NCBI RefSeq assembly: GCF_017115165.1
Contig: NZ_JABXKF010000078.1
Location: 1 to 32,091, forward strand
Direction: 5' to 3'
Length of the DNA: 32,091 nt
Origin: Nostoc sp. LPT
Lineage (GTDB): Bacteria; Cyanobacteriota; Cyanobacteriia; Cyanobacteriales; Nostocaceae
Shown here in pieces: positions 17,893 through 26,124 of this stretch. The translations under genes and the position numbers were made by a program. A model generated the notes under the pieces. It made no database searches, had not been told where the DNA came from, and saw nothing but the letters and a program-made list of their open reading frames with translations. The number at the start of each line of letters is the position of its first letter. Position 1 is the first letter of the stretch.

Positions 17893-18462
17893 ATGTATGT
17901 CAAGTTTGCTGCTGCGATAATTTGCATAGCTTTGTGTTCGCTCAATGTTGTAGCGGCAGTCAAACGTACCCCTATTCGTACTACCCTTGAAGGTTCAACT
18001 CGCACCACGGTCGAGATGATGCCATCTCCCAATTCAGGAGTGCATTGGATGAGTGCAGTTATATTTATGGCTGGGTTTGCTTGTTTTTTGGGCTGGGGAA
18101 TTTCTGACTATAACAATGCAATTGAAGAAAGAGATGAACTGTCTGATAACTTGGCTAATCCTGGCAATCGACAACTTGATGTTGGTGTTTCTGATACTGA
18201 TATTCAGCCTTCTTTAATGCACCCAGTGTCACCTACTCCTGGGATGAGATTAAATAGCGAATTCTCTGCCAAGAATGTAGTCCAACTTTCTCCTCGTTCT
18301 AGTGTTTCTAGGTTAGGGCGAGTACATAGTAGCCAATTTGTTGAAGATGGAGTGCAAAACCAATCTGGAATGTTATCTCCAGAGGAGTTTTACGCCCAAC
18401 TTCAAGATGAAGATTTCTGGGAAGATACTAACTCCCAGGTAAATGATAAACCTGCCAGCTAG
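17893..18462 (+). CDS. Two-membrane-segment protein beside an FtsK-like gene, unrecognised
   Basis: I chose ATG 17893 because AGAGGA sits seven bases before it and it opens directly with a hydrophobic segment; earlier in-frame codons would give an unlikely N-terminus. The 189-residue product starts MYVKFAAAIICIALCSLNVV (signal peptide or anchor), then has a second hydrophobic stretch (about 56-72: VIFMAGFACFLGWGI), then a hydrophilic tail rich in S, P and acidic residues (PEEFYAQLQDEDFWED). No catalytic motif is seen. Its place between a small membrane protein and an FtsK/SpoIIIE-like ATPase suggests a membrane accessory of a DNA translocase on a plasmid or integrated element. Confidence 0.6.
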   Translation: MYVKFAAAIICIALCSLNVVAAVKRTPIRTTLEGSTRTTVEMMPSPNSGVHWMSAVIFMAGFACFLGWGISDYNNAIEERDELSDNLANPGNRQLDVGVSDTDIQPSLMHPVSPTPGMRLNSEFSAKNVVQLSPRSSVSRLGRVHSSQFVEDGVQNQSGMLSPEEFYAQLQDEDFWEDTNSQVNDKPAS

Positions 18463-18481
18463 TTACTTAATTTGAGGTCAT

Positions 18482-19400
18482 ATTAAGTTTTATAACTGGC
18501 GTAATGCTGTGGCATTGGTACAAAAGCTTCAGTTTTCATTATCGGCTGTTGTACCCACTGCTGCACCTGGCATGAATATATCTTCTACTCCTGTTCCTAA
18601 ACGCTATTCTCCTCAAGTAAGGGAACCTGCAACATCTGGGGATGGCCTAAATTCTCCTGATTGCCGTGTGGCTAGGAATGATTTTGAGGAAGTATTGAGT
18701 ACTGCAAGGATTGGTTGTTGGCAGCTTTCTCCTGCTAATGCGAAAAGGCGTTGAGGGAATGCGAATAATCTTTGAAACTGACGCTGACAAGGAGGTTAGT
18801 AATTCGACTGTAACTAACTTGGATGAGACGGTCGATACTAGTTCGAGTGCAAATTGGAGATATGCGATCGCACAGTACAACTTGCGGTTTGCACCTAATT
18901 TTGTCATGCCGCGAGTGATTTGTCTGATTGACGAGTGTTTTGATTTACTTTCTGATGATAAGTACTGCGATCGCATTGAGACTGCGTTGATCAAGTTGCT
19001 TGCAAAAGCGGGTGGTGCAGGAATTCACCTACTATTGTACACGCAACGGCCTGATAAGAACGTGATAGACCCGTTGATTCGCTCAAACTTTCCGGCAAAG
19101 ACAGCCTTTGTTACGACTCGCCCTGAAGACAGTTGTATTATCCTTGGGGACGATAAAGACAAACGTGCGGTTTATTTACTGGGATACGGAGATTTCTTGT
19201 ATAAAACAACTGAGGTGCTGCGACTCCAGGCGCTTTATGTAGCTGATGATGAAGACCCTGAATACTTCCAGCAATTACTCTTGAAAGCAAAAAACCAAAA
19301 CGATCCCTATACAGCATGGAAATCTGGGTTAGACTTTGATGAATTTGTCGCTAGTTTGTATGGCGAGAGTTTTGTACGCGTTCATCACAATCTTGCGTGA
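18482..19400 (+). pseudogene. FtsK/SpoIIIE-like ATPase remnant lacking Walker A
   Basis: Two frames must be joined. From 18482 to a TGA at 18752 one frame reads WRNAVALVQKLQFSLSAV and NDFEEVLSTARIGCWQL with no start. From about 18740 the next frame continues EGMRIIFETDADKE and carries the FtsK-like core: Walker B VICLIDECFDLL, GIHLLLYTQRPDKNVIDPLI, RSNFPAKTAFVTTRPEDSCI and LLGYGDFLYKT, matching the ATQRP and LLGxGDMLY signatures of FtsK/SpoIIIE DNA pumps. The Walker A half is missing between the two pieces or before them. So the gene has both a frameshift near 18745 and an internal loss. Such translocases are common on cyanobacterial plasmids; this copy is dead. Confidence 0.7.
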
Positions 19401-19425
19401 ATTCATTCACTTACCGATATGGAGT

Positions 19426-20682
19426 TCAGCACTTACCCTTAGAGCCGTTAGGCATAGTGGCATTGCAAAAGTTAGCATAGTCAAGCTTAATGCCGCTAAG
19501 AATAGTTTGTTGCAGATTAGCACTGCTTAGGTTAGCACGAGTTAAATTAGCCTTGCTCAAGTTGGCTTGACTTAGTTCTGCACCACTGAGATTTGCTTGT
19601 ACCAAATTAGCACCGCTAAGGTTAACACCTTTAAGATTAGCTCCACTCAAATTAGCGCCACTTAAGTTAGTATTCCTCAAATCGCTACCGTTGAAGTCAA
19701 CATTCTTAAGATTAAGACCGCTCAAGTCAGCACCACTCAATTTCATCTGTTGTAAATTTGCCCCCTCCAACTTCAATGCGCGTAAATTGCCGTTTTTCAC
19801 CACTGTATCGCTGACATCTGCACCACGGAGATTAGCACTGCTCAAATCTACGCTATCGAGATTTGCTCCTCGTAAATCAGCAGTAAATAAGTTAGTACGC
19901 TGTAGCTTTGCTCTGCTAAGATTTGCATTGGTGAGGTATGCTCGCGCTAAATTAGCTGAATTTAAGTTAGAGTCTTGCAGATTTGCACCACCGAGGTAAG
20001 CATTACTCAGATTCGCACGACTCAGGTTTGTTTGTGTGAGATTTGCTCCGTGCAAGTCCGCCGCTATTAAGCTACCTTCTTTCAAATTTGCTTCGCTGAA
20101 GCTGGCATTTCTCAAATCACTGATAAAAAAGCTGGTTTTTTGGAGATTCGTCTGGTTGAAATTAGCTCCACTCAGCAGCGCATCTTCTAAGGTAGCTTTT
20201 TCCAGATTTGCCCCTGCTAAATTTACATTTCGTAAGTCAACTCCGTTAAAGTTCGCCCCTTTCAGGTCAGCTTCCTGCAAATCTTGGCGCACCCCTTGGT
20301 TAACCACCTGCATAACCAAACGCCATTTACTACTAATTACCGTGCGATCGCTCACGATAGTATTATTCCATCTCACTCCCTCTAACTTGGCATCTTGTAA
20401 ATTAGCATTTTCTAAATTCGCGTTTCGCAAATCTGCATCTGTTAGATTCGCCTTCACCAGAAATGCTCCGCCCAAATCCGCTCCATTCAAGTTCGCACCC
20501 TTGAGATTCGCACCTCTAAGATTTGCTCCACGCAGATAAAAACCCTTGAGATTAGCATTTACCAAATCACAATTCTCACATTCTCTGGTTTCTAGCAACC
20601 GCTTCACACTGTCAGAATTCGCCGCCTCAGCCACCGTTGTTAACAGTAAGGGGAAAATCAAAGAAATTATCAAAATTTTCAT
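19426..20682 (-). CDS. Exported pentapeptide-repeat protein
   Basis: The 418-residue protein begins with a signal peptide (MKILIISLIFPLLLTTVAEA, cleavage likely after AEA) and then CENCDL followed by dozens of A(D/N)LXX pentapeptides from about residue 42 to 410, with one break near 105-140 (VSDRTVISSKWRLVMQVVNQ). Such repeats fold into a right-handed quadrilateral beta-helix. Exported members of unknown function are abundant in cyanobacteria; the cytoplasmic gyrase-protecting type is unlikely given the signal. The repeat region produces long open frames on the opposite strand, which are artefacts. It is divergent from the TPR gene, sharing a 98-base gap with heptamer repeats. It appears intact. 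Confidence 0.85.
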   Translation of the reverse strand: MKILIISLIFPLLLTTVAEAANSDSVKRLLETRECENCDLVNANLKGFYLRGANLRGANLKGANLNGADLGGAFLVKANLTDADLRNANLENANLQDAKLEGVRWNNTIVSDRTVISSKWRLVMQVVNQGVRQDLQEADLKGANFNGVDLRNVNLAGANLEKATLEDALLSGANFNQTNLQKTSFFISDLRNASFSEANLKEGSLIAADLHGANLTQTNLSRANLSNAYLGGANLQDSNLNSANLARAYLTNANLSRAKLQRTNLFTADLRGANLDSVDLSSANLRGADVSDTVVKNGNLRALKLEGANLQQMKLSGADLSGLNLKNVDFNGSDLRNTNLSGANLSGANLKGVNLSGANLVQANLSGAELSQANLSKANLTRANLSSANLQQTILSGIKLDYANFCNATMPNGSKGKC

Positions 20683-20718
20683 AACTCGACTATCTTTTTG
20701 GGAATACTAAATTTTGAC

Positions 20719-20767
20719 GCTAATTGCTAATTGCTAATTGCTAATTGCCATTAGCCATTAGCCATTT
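20719..20767. repeat. Heptamer tandem repeat (TAATTGC/CATTAGC)
   Basis: TAATTGC occurs about four times in tandem, followed by three variants CATTAGC. It fills the divergent promoter region between the pentapeptide and TPR genes. The same heptamer family recurs at 22531, 22949 and 25365. Confidence 0.8.
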
Positions 20768-20780
20768 ACATTTTTAACTC

Positions 20781-22532
20781 ATGTTTAGTTATACTTTGCT
20801 ACTTAGTATATTCCACAGGCCACTAATAGCTTTTATGCAGCGCCTCCAAAAAACCTTTGGCATAGCGACCCTTACTTTATTTTTCTTGTTTCCTCAACTG
20901 TGCAACGTCAAAAGTGGATCAGCAAAAGTCGCCTCTTCCTTAGTATTGGCACTTACATTTGATGAAAAATTGAAAGACTTTAGCTACTGGTCTAATCTAT
21001 GTAATTTACAGCTAGACGCACAAAAGTACGAAGAAGCCAAAGCTGCTTGCGAACAGGCCATAGTCCTCAAACCAAAAAATCCCTTGGCTTGGACAGACTA
21101 TAGCGGTGTGCAGCTGTTGATGAAACAATATCCAGAAGCGATCGCTTCTTCTGAGCAAGCACTTAAATTTAACTCGAAAACTTCCCTAGCATTCACCTAC
21201 AAGTGCATGGCGTTAATGGCTTTGGGACACAATGAAGAAGCTTTAGACAGCTGCAACCAAGCGCTAAAAGTTGATGGTAACTGGGGAAGAAAATCGCCGA
21301 AGCTAGCATGGTTCCATCGCGGGCTGATTCTCAGTCAGCAAAATCAGTACGAAAAAGCAATAGTAGCTTATGACCGGACGCTGTTGTTGCAACCAAAAGA
21401 GTCCTTAACCCTGGCATATCGCTGTGAGGCGCTTAACAAACTGGAACAATTTATCCAAGCAATTGCTGCTTGCAATCAAGCTTTAAATGGTAACGGTGAT
21501 TGGGGAAATAAAAGCCAGACCTTCGCCTTGGCAAATCGGGCAATTGCCCATCGTCAGTTGAACAAATTAGAACAAGCGATCGCCGATTACGACAAATTGC
21601 TTACCATCGACCCGAATGATGCGATCGCTTGGGCTGCCCAAGCTACAGTTTTAGAGAAACTGTCCCGCAACACTGAAGCGCTTACCTCCTACGATCGCTC
21701 CATTGCCCTCAACCCTAAATACTCCTTTGCACAGGTAGGACGCTGTACCATTCTTAACAAAATCCAACAGTATAAAGACGCAGAAGCAGCTTGTAACGAA
21801 GCAATTAAAGGAGATGGCAATTGGCAAGAAATTGGTCTGGCTCAGGCGTGGAACGAGCTAGGCGAGGCGCAGGCAGGACAGGAGCAGTATGATAAAGCAC
21901 TTGCGTCCCTACAGCGAACAGTGGGGATGAAACCCGACTACGCAGAAGCTTGGAGCAATCGCAGCGTGGCGCTTTGGCACTTAGAACGATATAAAGAGGC
22001 GCTCGAATCGACTAAAAAGGCGATCGCACTCAATCAGAACTACATCCAGGCATGGTTTAATCAGGGTACTATATTGAGCAAAATAAAACAGTATAATTAC
22101 GCACTTTTGGCTTACAACAAAGCGCTAGAACTCGAACCAAACAATGCTGAAGGCTGGGCAAGCCAGAGCGTTGTCCTTTGGCAGTTAAAAAACTATAACG
22201 AAGCACTAGCATCTACAGACAAAGCTCTTTTGTTCAACAGCAAATCCTTTGAAGCTTGGTACAACCGGGGCATAGTGCTAACAGACATGAAACGTTATGA
22301 AGAAGCCTTATTTGCGTACAAGCGAGCGGTGAAAATCAATCCCCAAAGCGCCGATGCTCTCACGGGACGTGGAGTAGTCCTCTCTAAACTCAAGCGCTAT
22401 CAACAAGCAGTGCCAGTTTTGCAAGCTGCCCTTAAACTCAATGAAAATCAACTTGTCGCAAAATCAACATTAAAGATAGTCATGCAAGAGTTAGTAAAAG
22501 AGGCGCAAACTACGACACGACTTAAACCGTAA
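20781..22532 (+). CDS. Exported tetratricopeptide-repeat protein
   Basis: About a dozen 34-residue TPR units run from about residue 66 to 575 (for example AWFHRGLILSQQNQYEKAI, AWFNQGTILSKIKQYNYAL, AWYNRGIVLTDMKRYEEAL), making a superhelical protein-binding scaffold. Three units are longer, with inserts of the type VDGNWGRKSPK, GNGDWGNKSQT and GDGNWQEIGL. The start may be ATG 20781 or, more likely, ATG 20835, which gives a conventional signal peptide (MQRLQKTFGIATLTLFFLFP) for a protein of 565 residues. No catalytic domain is present. It stands with the pentapeptide protein and the kinase-like receptor, all exported or membrane-bound. A partner cannot be named. Confidence 0.85.
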   Translation: MFSYTLLLSIFHRPLIAFMQRLQKTFGIATLTLFFLFPQLCNVKSGSAKVASSLVLALTFDEKLKDFSYWSNLCNLQLDAQKYEEAKAACEQAIVLKPKNPLAWTDYSGVQLLMKQYPEAIASSEQALKFNSKTSLAFTYKCMALMALGHNEEALDSCNQALKVDGNWGRKSPKLAWFHRGLILSQQNQYEKAIVAYDRTLLLQPKESLTLAYRCEALNKLEQFIQAIAACNQALNGNGDWGNKSQTFALANRAIAHRQLNKLEQAIADYDKLLTIDPNDAIAWAAQATVLEKLSRNTEALTSYDRSIALNPKYSFAQVGRCTILNKIQQYKDAEAACNEAIKGDGNWQEIGLAQAWNELGEAQAGQEQYDKALASLQRTVGMKPDYAEAWSNRSVALWHLERYKEALESTKKAIALNQNYIQAWFNQGTILSKIKQYNYALLAYNKALELEPNNAEGWASQSVVLWQLKNYNEALASTDKALLFNSKSFEAWYNRGIVLTDMKRYEEALFAYKRAVKINPQSADALTGRGVVLSKLKRYQQAVPVLQAALKLNENQLVAKSTLKIVMQELVKEAQTTTRLKP

Positions 22533-22571
22533 ATTGCTAATTGCTAATTGCTAATTGCTAATGGCTAATTT
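22531..22571. repeat. Heptamer tandem repeat (AATTGCT)
   Basis: Five copies of TAATTGC-type heptamers begin at the stop codon of the TPR gene and end just before the Shine-Dalgarno of the S23-type gene. Confidence 0.8.
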
Positions 22572-22598
22572 TTAATAAGTGTAATTAAAGGAGTTTTA

Positions 22599-22955
22599 GT
22601 GGGTAGACCTAATTTTGAGAGATTAGAAGTTTACAAACTGTCAGAAAAGTTAGCGGATGAAATTTGGCAAATTGTCAAGGGCTGGGACTATTTTACTAAG
22701 GATACTATTGGTAAACAAATCGTTAGGGCTGCCGATAGCATAAGTGCAAATATTGCAGAGGGTGAGGGGCGATATAACTTTCAAGACAATCGACGTTTTA
22801 TCAAAATTGCCAGAGGTTCTTTATATGAAACAATAAATTGGCTAAGTCGCGCCTACAAGCGAAATCTTTTAACAAATGAACAAACAAAACTACTCAACCC
22901 AATTATTGATGAACTGTCACCAAAACTTAATGCTTACCTTAAATCTATTGGCTAA
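22599..22955 (+). CDS. S23-type four-helix-bundle protein (23S rRNA intervening-sequence family)
   Basis: The 118 residues show the family signature: FERLEVYKLSEKLADEIW at the start, IGKQIVRAADSISANIAEGE in the middle, and RFIKIARGSLYETINWL. These proteins form pentameric four-helix bundles. They were first found in intervening sequences of 23S rRNA, but most copies are free-standing and their role is unknown; a related fold is the Avd accessory of diversity-generating retroelements, though no reverse transcriptase is seen here. GTG 22599 is preceded by AAAGGAG at 22586-22592. The stop codon is part of the following heptamer array. The gene is bracketed by like repeats, which hints that it was inserted as a unit. 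Confidence 0.9.
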   Translation: MGRPNFERLEVYKLSEKLADEIWQIVKGWDYFTKDTIGKQIVRAADSISANIAEGEGRYNFQDNRRFIKIARGSLYETINWLSRAYKRNLLTNEQTKLLNPIIDELSPKLNAYLKSIG

Positions 22956-23035
22956 TTGCTAATAGTTAATGGCTAATGGCTAATAAAAGAATTAGCAACT
23001 AGCAACTAGCAATTAGCAATTAGCAATTAGCAATT
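22949..23035. repeat. Heptamer repeats in opposing orientation, potential long hairpin
   Basis: GCTAATTGCTAATAG and GGCTAATGGCTAATA are followed, after a short spacer (AAAAGA), by ATTAGCAACTAGC and several AATTAGC units, that is, the same heptamer on the other strand. The two halves could pair into a stem of about 30 imperfect base pairs directly before the ATG of the kinase-like gene. No separate Shine-Dalgarno is seen for that gene. Confidence 0.75.
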
Positions 23036-25357
23036 ATGGCAATAAAAAAGCTCCCACAGACCATAGTCAAAGTTTATTTACAACGCTATCCAATTCAAGT
23101 TAGGCTGTCTCAGTTCAATATGCTGGGACGGTATTCTTGGTTGCAGCCAATTTTGGCAGACATTCACGACGAGTTATTTCCAAAAGAAGCCGATACAGCA
23201 GAAGAAACTAAAAAGCCTATTTTTGAATCTGTCATCTTGCCAAAAGAAGCAGGTGTACAATTCTATAACTCGCCTTACAAGCGCTATCGTTGCTCTGACA
23301 AAGACCCTCTAAGGTGCGATCGCTCATGTCCTACAGCAGACGATGAGTCCAGAATCAAGACTTGTCAGTTGTGCGGTTTCCCGTCTCTTTTACCAAACAA
23401 CTCAGAAATTAAGGGTGAGCGTGGAATTTATCGGATTGAGAAATATTTAGGTAGGCGTGGTCTGGGGCGACTTTATGCCGCCACTCAGCTAGGAGTAAAT
23501 GAGCCTGTTGTCATTAAAGAATATTTGTTGCCAGGACGGTATTTCAATGAAGATGAAACGCGGCAGCACAAACAACTGTTTAAGAATTTGGCTGGTATTA
23601 GCCTTGCTGATGGTAGAGTACAAGATTTCCGGTTTTTGCAGCCATTGGAAGCGATCGCTGATGCTTTGGAAGAACGCTGTTATTTGGTAATCGATGAACG
23701 GTATGACTGTCCAACACTGAACCGCTATTTAAGTTTGGGAGCAATGTCAGACTGCCAGGTAAAAAAAGTGGTGCATCAAGTATTACAAACACTGGAGTTT
23801 CTCCACGGTCAAAAGTTTCGTTTTAAAGGAGGAGGAGTACAAAATGGATTAATTCATGGCAATCTCAACCTTGATACTTTACTGCTAATCAATGGTGAAT
23901 CTTTCGCACAGGATAATCTAGATTTCTTTATTTATCTATCCGATTTAGCTGTATGGGAAGGACTGTTCAATCCAATTTCAGACAAATCTGTTCCCTCTTT
24001 AAAAAAGTCCGAGGATTTAATTTCCTTGGGTTACATTGCCTTTTACTTGCTGGCAGGAAGAGTTGTTACAGAAATGGGTGAACCCCTTGACCCCAGAAAC
24101 GAAAAGCACTGGGGAGGCGCAGATCCTCAGTTGAAGGCATGGATACTACGACTGATGGAGTTGGAATTGCCATTTGAAAATGCTTTTTCTGCCCGTCAAG
24201 AATTACAACGGTTGCCTAGTAGTGCGTCACTAGCCCTTGTACATCGAAAAGAAGCAGAGCCTGAGATAGAACCTGTCAAAAAGTTTCCTCGTGTGTTGAT
24301 ACTGCTTTTAAGTGCCGTAGGTTTGGGAATGCTTGGGTGGCTGGCATGGATGCTGATCAATAAATCGCAGTTAAGTACTGCTACGGAGAATACACCAAAA
24401 GTTTGTTGTTTAAAGGATGTGGCAGCAATTCCTCCGGGTAAGTTTACTTACACCTCTGCACGCAATGGTATTTGGCACTATGTACTTCGACAGCCTGATT
24501 TAATTGCCAAAGGTCAAAAACTAGAACAAAGACTGCAAGCTGCACAGCCCAAGTTGGATCTGAGTTATCAGCCAGCAGAATCAACAGCAGATGCTATTGC
24601 CAAAGTTCAGTCAGGACAAACAGCCTTTGCAATTGTCCCATTGATTCAACCATTACCAAGAGACTTAGAGGCGCAGACAATTGCCTACGATGGTTTAGCA
24701 GTTTTCGTTGCCTTTAGCTACGCCCAACGTGAAAAAGGACTACCACAAAAGCTTAATGGACAGATTACTTTGGAGCAGTTGCGTCAATTATATGCAAAAA
24801 AAGTTGATTCTTGGGTGGAGTTTGGTGCTTCGGAATTGCCCGTGAATTTGTATGCACCAAAAGATAAAGAGGCGGTGGAACTATTTCAGCAATTAATGTT
24901 GAAGAAAAAAGAAGATACGGAAAATATAAATGAAAAATACTTTGCTATATCTAAAATTGAAAAATTACCAGAGTTTGAGATGATGCGAACAGTAATCCAA
25001 GATTTTGAATCCCGACAAACAGGGGGGATTGGGTTTAGTTCCTTAAGCAAAATTGTTGGCCAGTGTTCTGTTTATCCCTTAGCTTTACAAGCAACGGGGC
25101 AACCTCCAGAACAGGTAATTGTACTGAATAATAACAGAGATATTGACCCCAGCACAGACTTGTGTGACAAGAAAGGCAGTTATCATCCCAAAGCTGAGTT
25201 ATTGAAGAACGGACAATATCCTTTGGCATATCCGATTGCGATCGTCTATCCCCGCGATAACGATCGCCCCCGCATTGGTGAAAAATTTGCTGAAATTCTT
25301 AAAACCCGTGAAGGTCAGCGCTTGCTAGGTCAAACGGGTTTAACACCTTTGGAATGA
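23036..25357 (+). CDS. Pseudokinase-like receptor: zinc ribbon, kinase fold, TM helix, periplasmic binding domain
   Basis: The 773-residue protein has four parts. Cysteines at about 86-118 (RCDRSC, CQLCGFP) form a zinc-ribbon-like segment. Residues about 128-390 are a Ser/Thr kinase fold: glycine loop YLGRRGLGRLYAA and Lys161 in VVIKEYL, but the HRD motif reads HGNLNLDTLL (274-283), so the catalytic Asp is Asn, and DFG reads DLA (Asp303 kept). One membrane helix lies at about 418-442 (LILLLSAVGLGMLGWLAWML). The rest resembles a PstS-like phosphate-type solute-binding domain (AIAKVQSGQTAFAIVP, VNLYAPKDKEAVELFQQ, QTGGIGFSSLS). The single helix puts the kinase fold in the cytoplasm and the binding domain in the periplasm. 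I infer a ligand receptor that signals through a catalytically weak or dead kinase domain. The ligand is unknown. Confidence 0.8.
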   Translation: MAIKKLPQTIVKVYLQRYPIQVRLSQFNMLGRYSWLQPILADIHDELFPKEADTAEETKKPIFESVILPKEAGVQFYNSPYKRYRCSDKDPLRCDRSCPTADDESRIKTCQLCGFPSLLPNNSEIKGERGIYRIEKYLGRRGLGRLYAATQLGVNEPVVIKEYLLPGRYFNEDETRQHKQLFKNLAGISLADGRVQDFRFLQPLEAIADALEERCYLVIDERYDCPTLNRYLSLGAMSDCQVKKVVHQVLQTLEFLHGQKFRFKGGGVQNGLIHGNLNLDTLLLINGESFAQDNLDFFIYLSDLAVWEGLFNPISDKSVPSLKKSEDLISLGYIAFYLLAGRVVTEMGEPLDPRNEKHWGGADPQLKAWILRLMELELPFENAFSARQELQRLPSSASLALVHRKEAEPEIEPVKKFPRVLILLLSAVGLGMLGWLAWMLINKSQLSTATENTPKVCCLKDVAAIPPGKFTYTSARNGIWHYVLRQPDLIAKGQKLEQRLQAAQPKLDLSYQPAESTADAIAKVQSGQTAFAIVPLIQPLPRDLEAQTIAYDGLAVFVAFSYAQREKGLPQKLNGQITLEQLRQLYAKKVDSWVEFGASELPVNLYAPKDKEAVELFQQLMLKKKEDTENINEKYFAISKIEKLPEFEMMRTVIQDFESRQTGGIGFSSLSKIVGQCSVYPLALQATGQPPEQVIVLNNNRDIDPSTDLCDKKGSYHPKAELLKNGQYPLAYPIAIVYPRDNDRPRIGEKFAEILKTREGQRLLGQTGLTPLE

Positions 25358-25364
25358 AAAGACT

Positions 25365-25428
25365 GGCTAATAGCTAATAGCTAATAGCTAATAGCTAATA
25401 GCTAATAGCTAATTGCTAATTGCTAACG
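25365..25428. repeat. Heptamer tandem repeat (TAATAGC x about 7, then TAATTGC)
   Basis: A nearly perfect run of TAATAGC units followed by two TAATTGC units begins seven bases after the stop of the kinase-like gene. It ends exactly at the left arm of the inverted-repeat element that follows. Confidence 0.85.
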
Positions 25429-25596
25429 CTCTTTTGTCACTTTTGGCAGATAATAATCTGTAACTCTTGCCCAGACAGGATTTTGCCTATAGAGCTTTGT
25501 TTGGAGTTTCTATTAGTTTGCGATCGCTAATTTTCTCACTAAATCTAGGTTTCATCATTTAGCCTCAATTTTTATTTCCCCAGAGTGACAAAAGAG
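25429..25596. repeat. 168-bp element with 13-bp perfect terminal inverted repeats, MITE-like
   Basis: CTCTTTTGTCACT at 25429-25441 is the exact reverse complement of AGTGACAAAAGAG at 25584-25596. Between them lie 142 bases without an open frame of note. Size and terminal repeats suit a miniature inverted-repeat transposable element; no clear target-site duplication is visible. The element fills most of the 320-base gap before the histidine-kinase remnant. Confidence 0.45.
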
Positions 25597-25650
25597 GGCT
25601 ATTCAGTCCATTGGCGGTGCCAGGATGCTGCTAGAGAATTTTTATTATAG

Positions 25651-26002
25651 CTTCCAAATGCGCCGATTACTTTAGCAGTGGATCGGTGGCAGCTAAAGCA
25701 AGTTTTCGACAATTTATTGAGCAATGCTGTTAGTTTTAGCCCTGAAGGGGGAACTATTAGCTGGCACTGGCAAATATTTAGAAATGAAGCAATTTTTCAA
25801 GTACGCGATCGCGTCCCTGGAGTTGACCCAGAAGCTCTAGAACAAGCATTTGCGCCTTTTTATACTCAAAGACCAGGAGGAACAGGGTTAGGATTAGCGA
25901 TCGCTAAAAAAATTATCCTCGACCATCGCGGCAGTCTTTGGGTTTTGGGTAGACAATCTCGCTGAAGGAGGCGCACAGTTCTCCTTAACATTACCTCGCT
26001 GA
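25651..26002 (+). pseudogene. Histidine-kinase ATPase domain remnant with frameshift
   Basis: After a TAG at 25648 the frame reads NAPITLAVDRWQLKQVFDNL, LSNAVSFSPEGG (N box), VRDRVPGVDPE (G1 box, with the usual DNGPG changed), AFAPFYTQRPGGTGLGLAIA (F and G2 boxes) and stops at 25965. The next frame then gives the expected end, DNLAEGGAQFSLTLPR, with a TGA at 26000-26002, so a one-base shift near 25945 breaks the domain. The sensor, HAMP and phosphoacceptor helices are absent. It is the back end of a dead sensor kinase. Confidence 0.75.
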
Positions 26003-26124
26003 TCAAAACTGGCAATTACAGAAATGAGGCCATTTATTGTGATAACTAAGTCACACCAATTTTAATAAATGATTGCGATACATGAGGTACAGAACCTTAA
26101 CACAAAAAAAATAATAGATAACAG

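Noticed and set aside
19691..20539. Long plus-strand open frames rich in FAPxKSA within the pentapeptide region
   Set aside because: They are the antisense of the repeated A(D/N)LXX codons on the minus strand, which has a signal peptide and a known fold. The repeats keep the opposite frame open.
22599..22955. S23-type protein as an Avd accessory of a diversity-generating retroelement
   Set aside because: No reverse transcriptase, template repeat or variable repeat pair is visible nearby; the sequence fits the plain S23 family better.
20719..25428. Repeat arrays as a possible CRISPR
   Set aside because: Units of seven bases in direct tandem with no spacers; no cas genes in the window.
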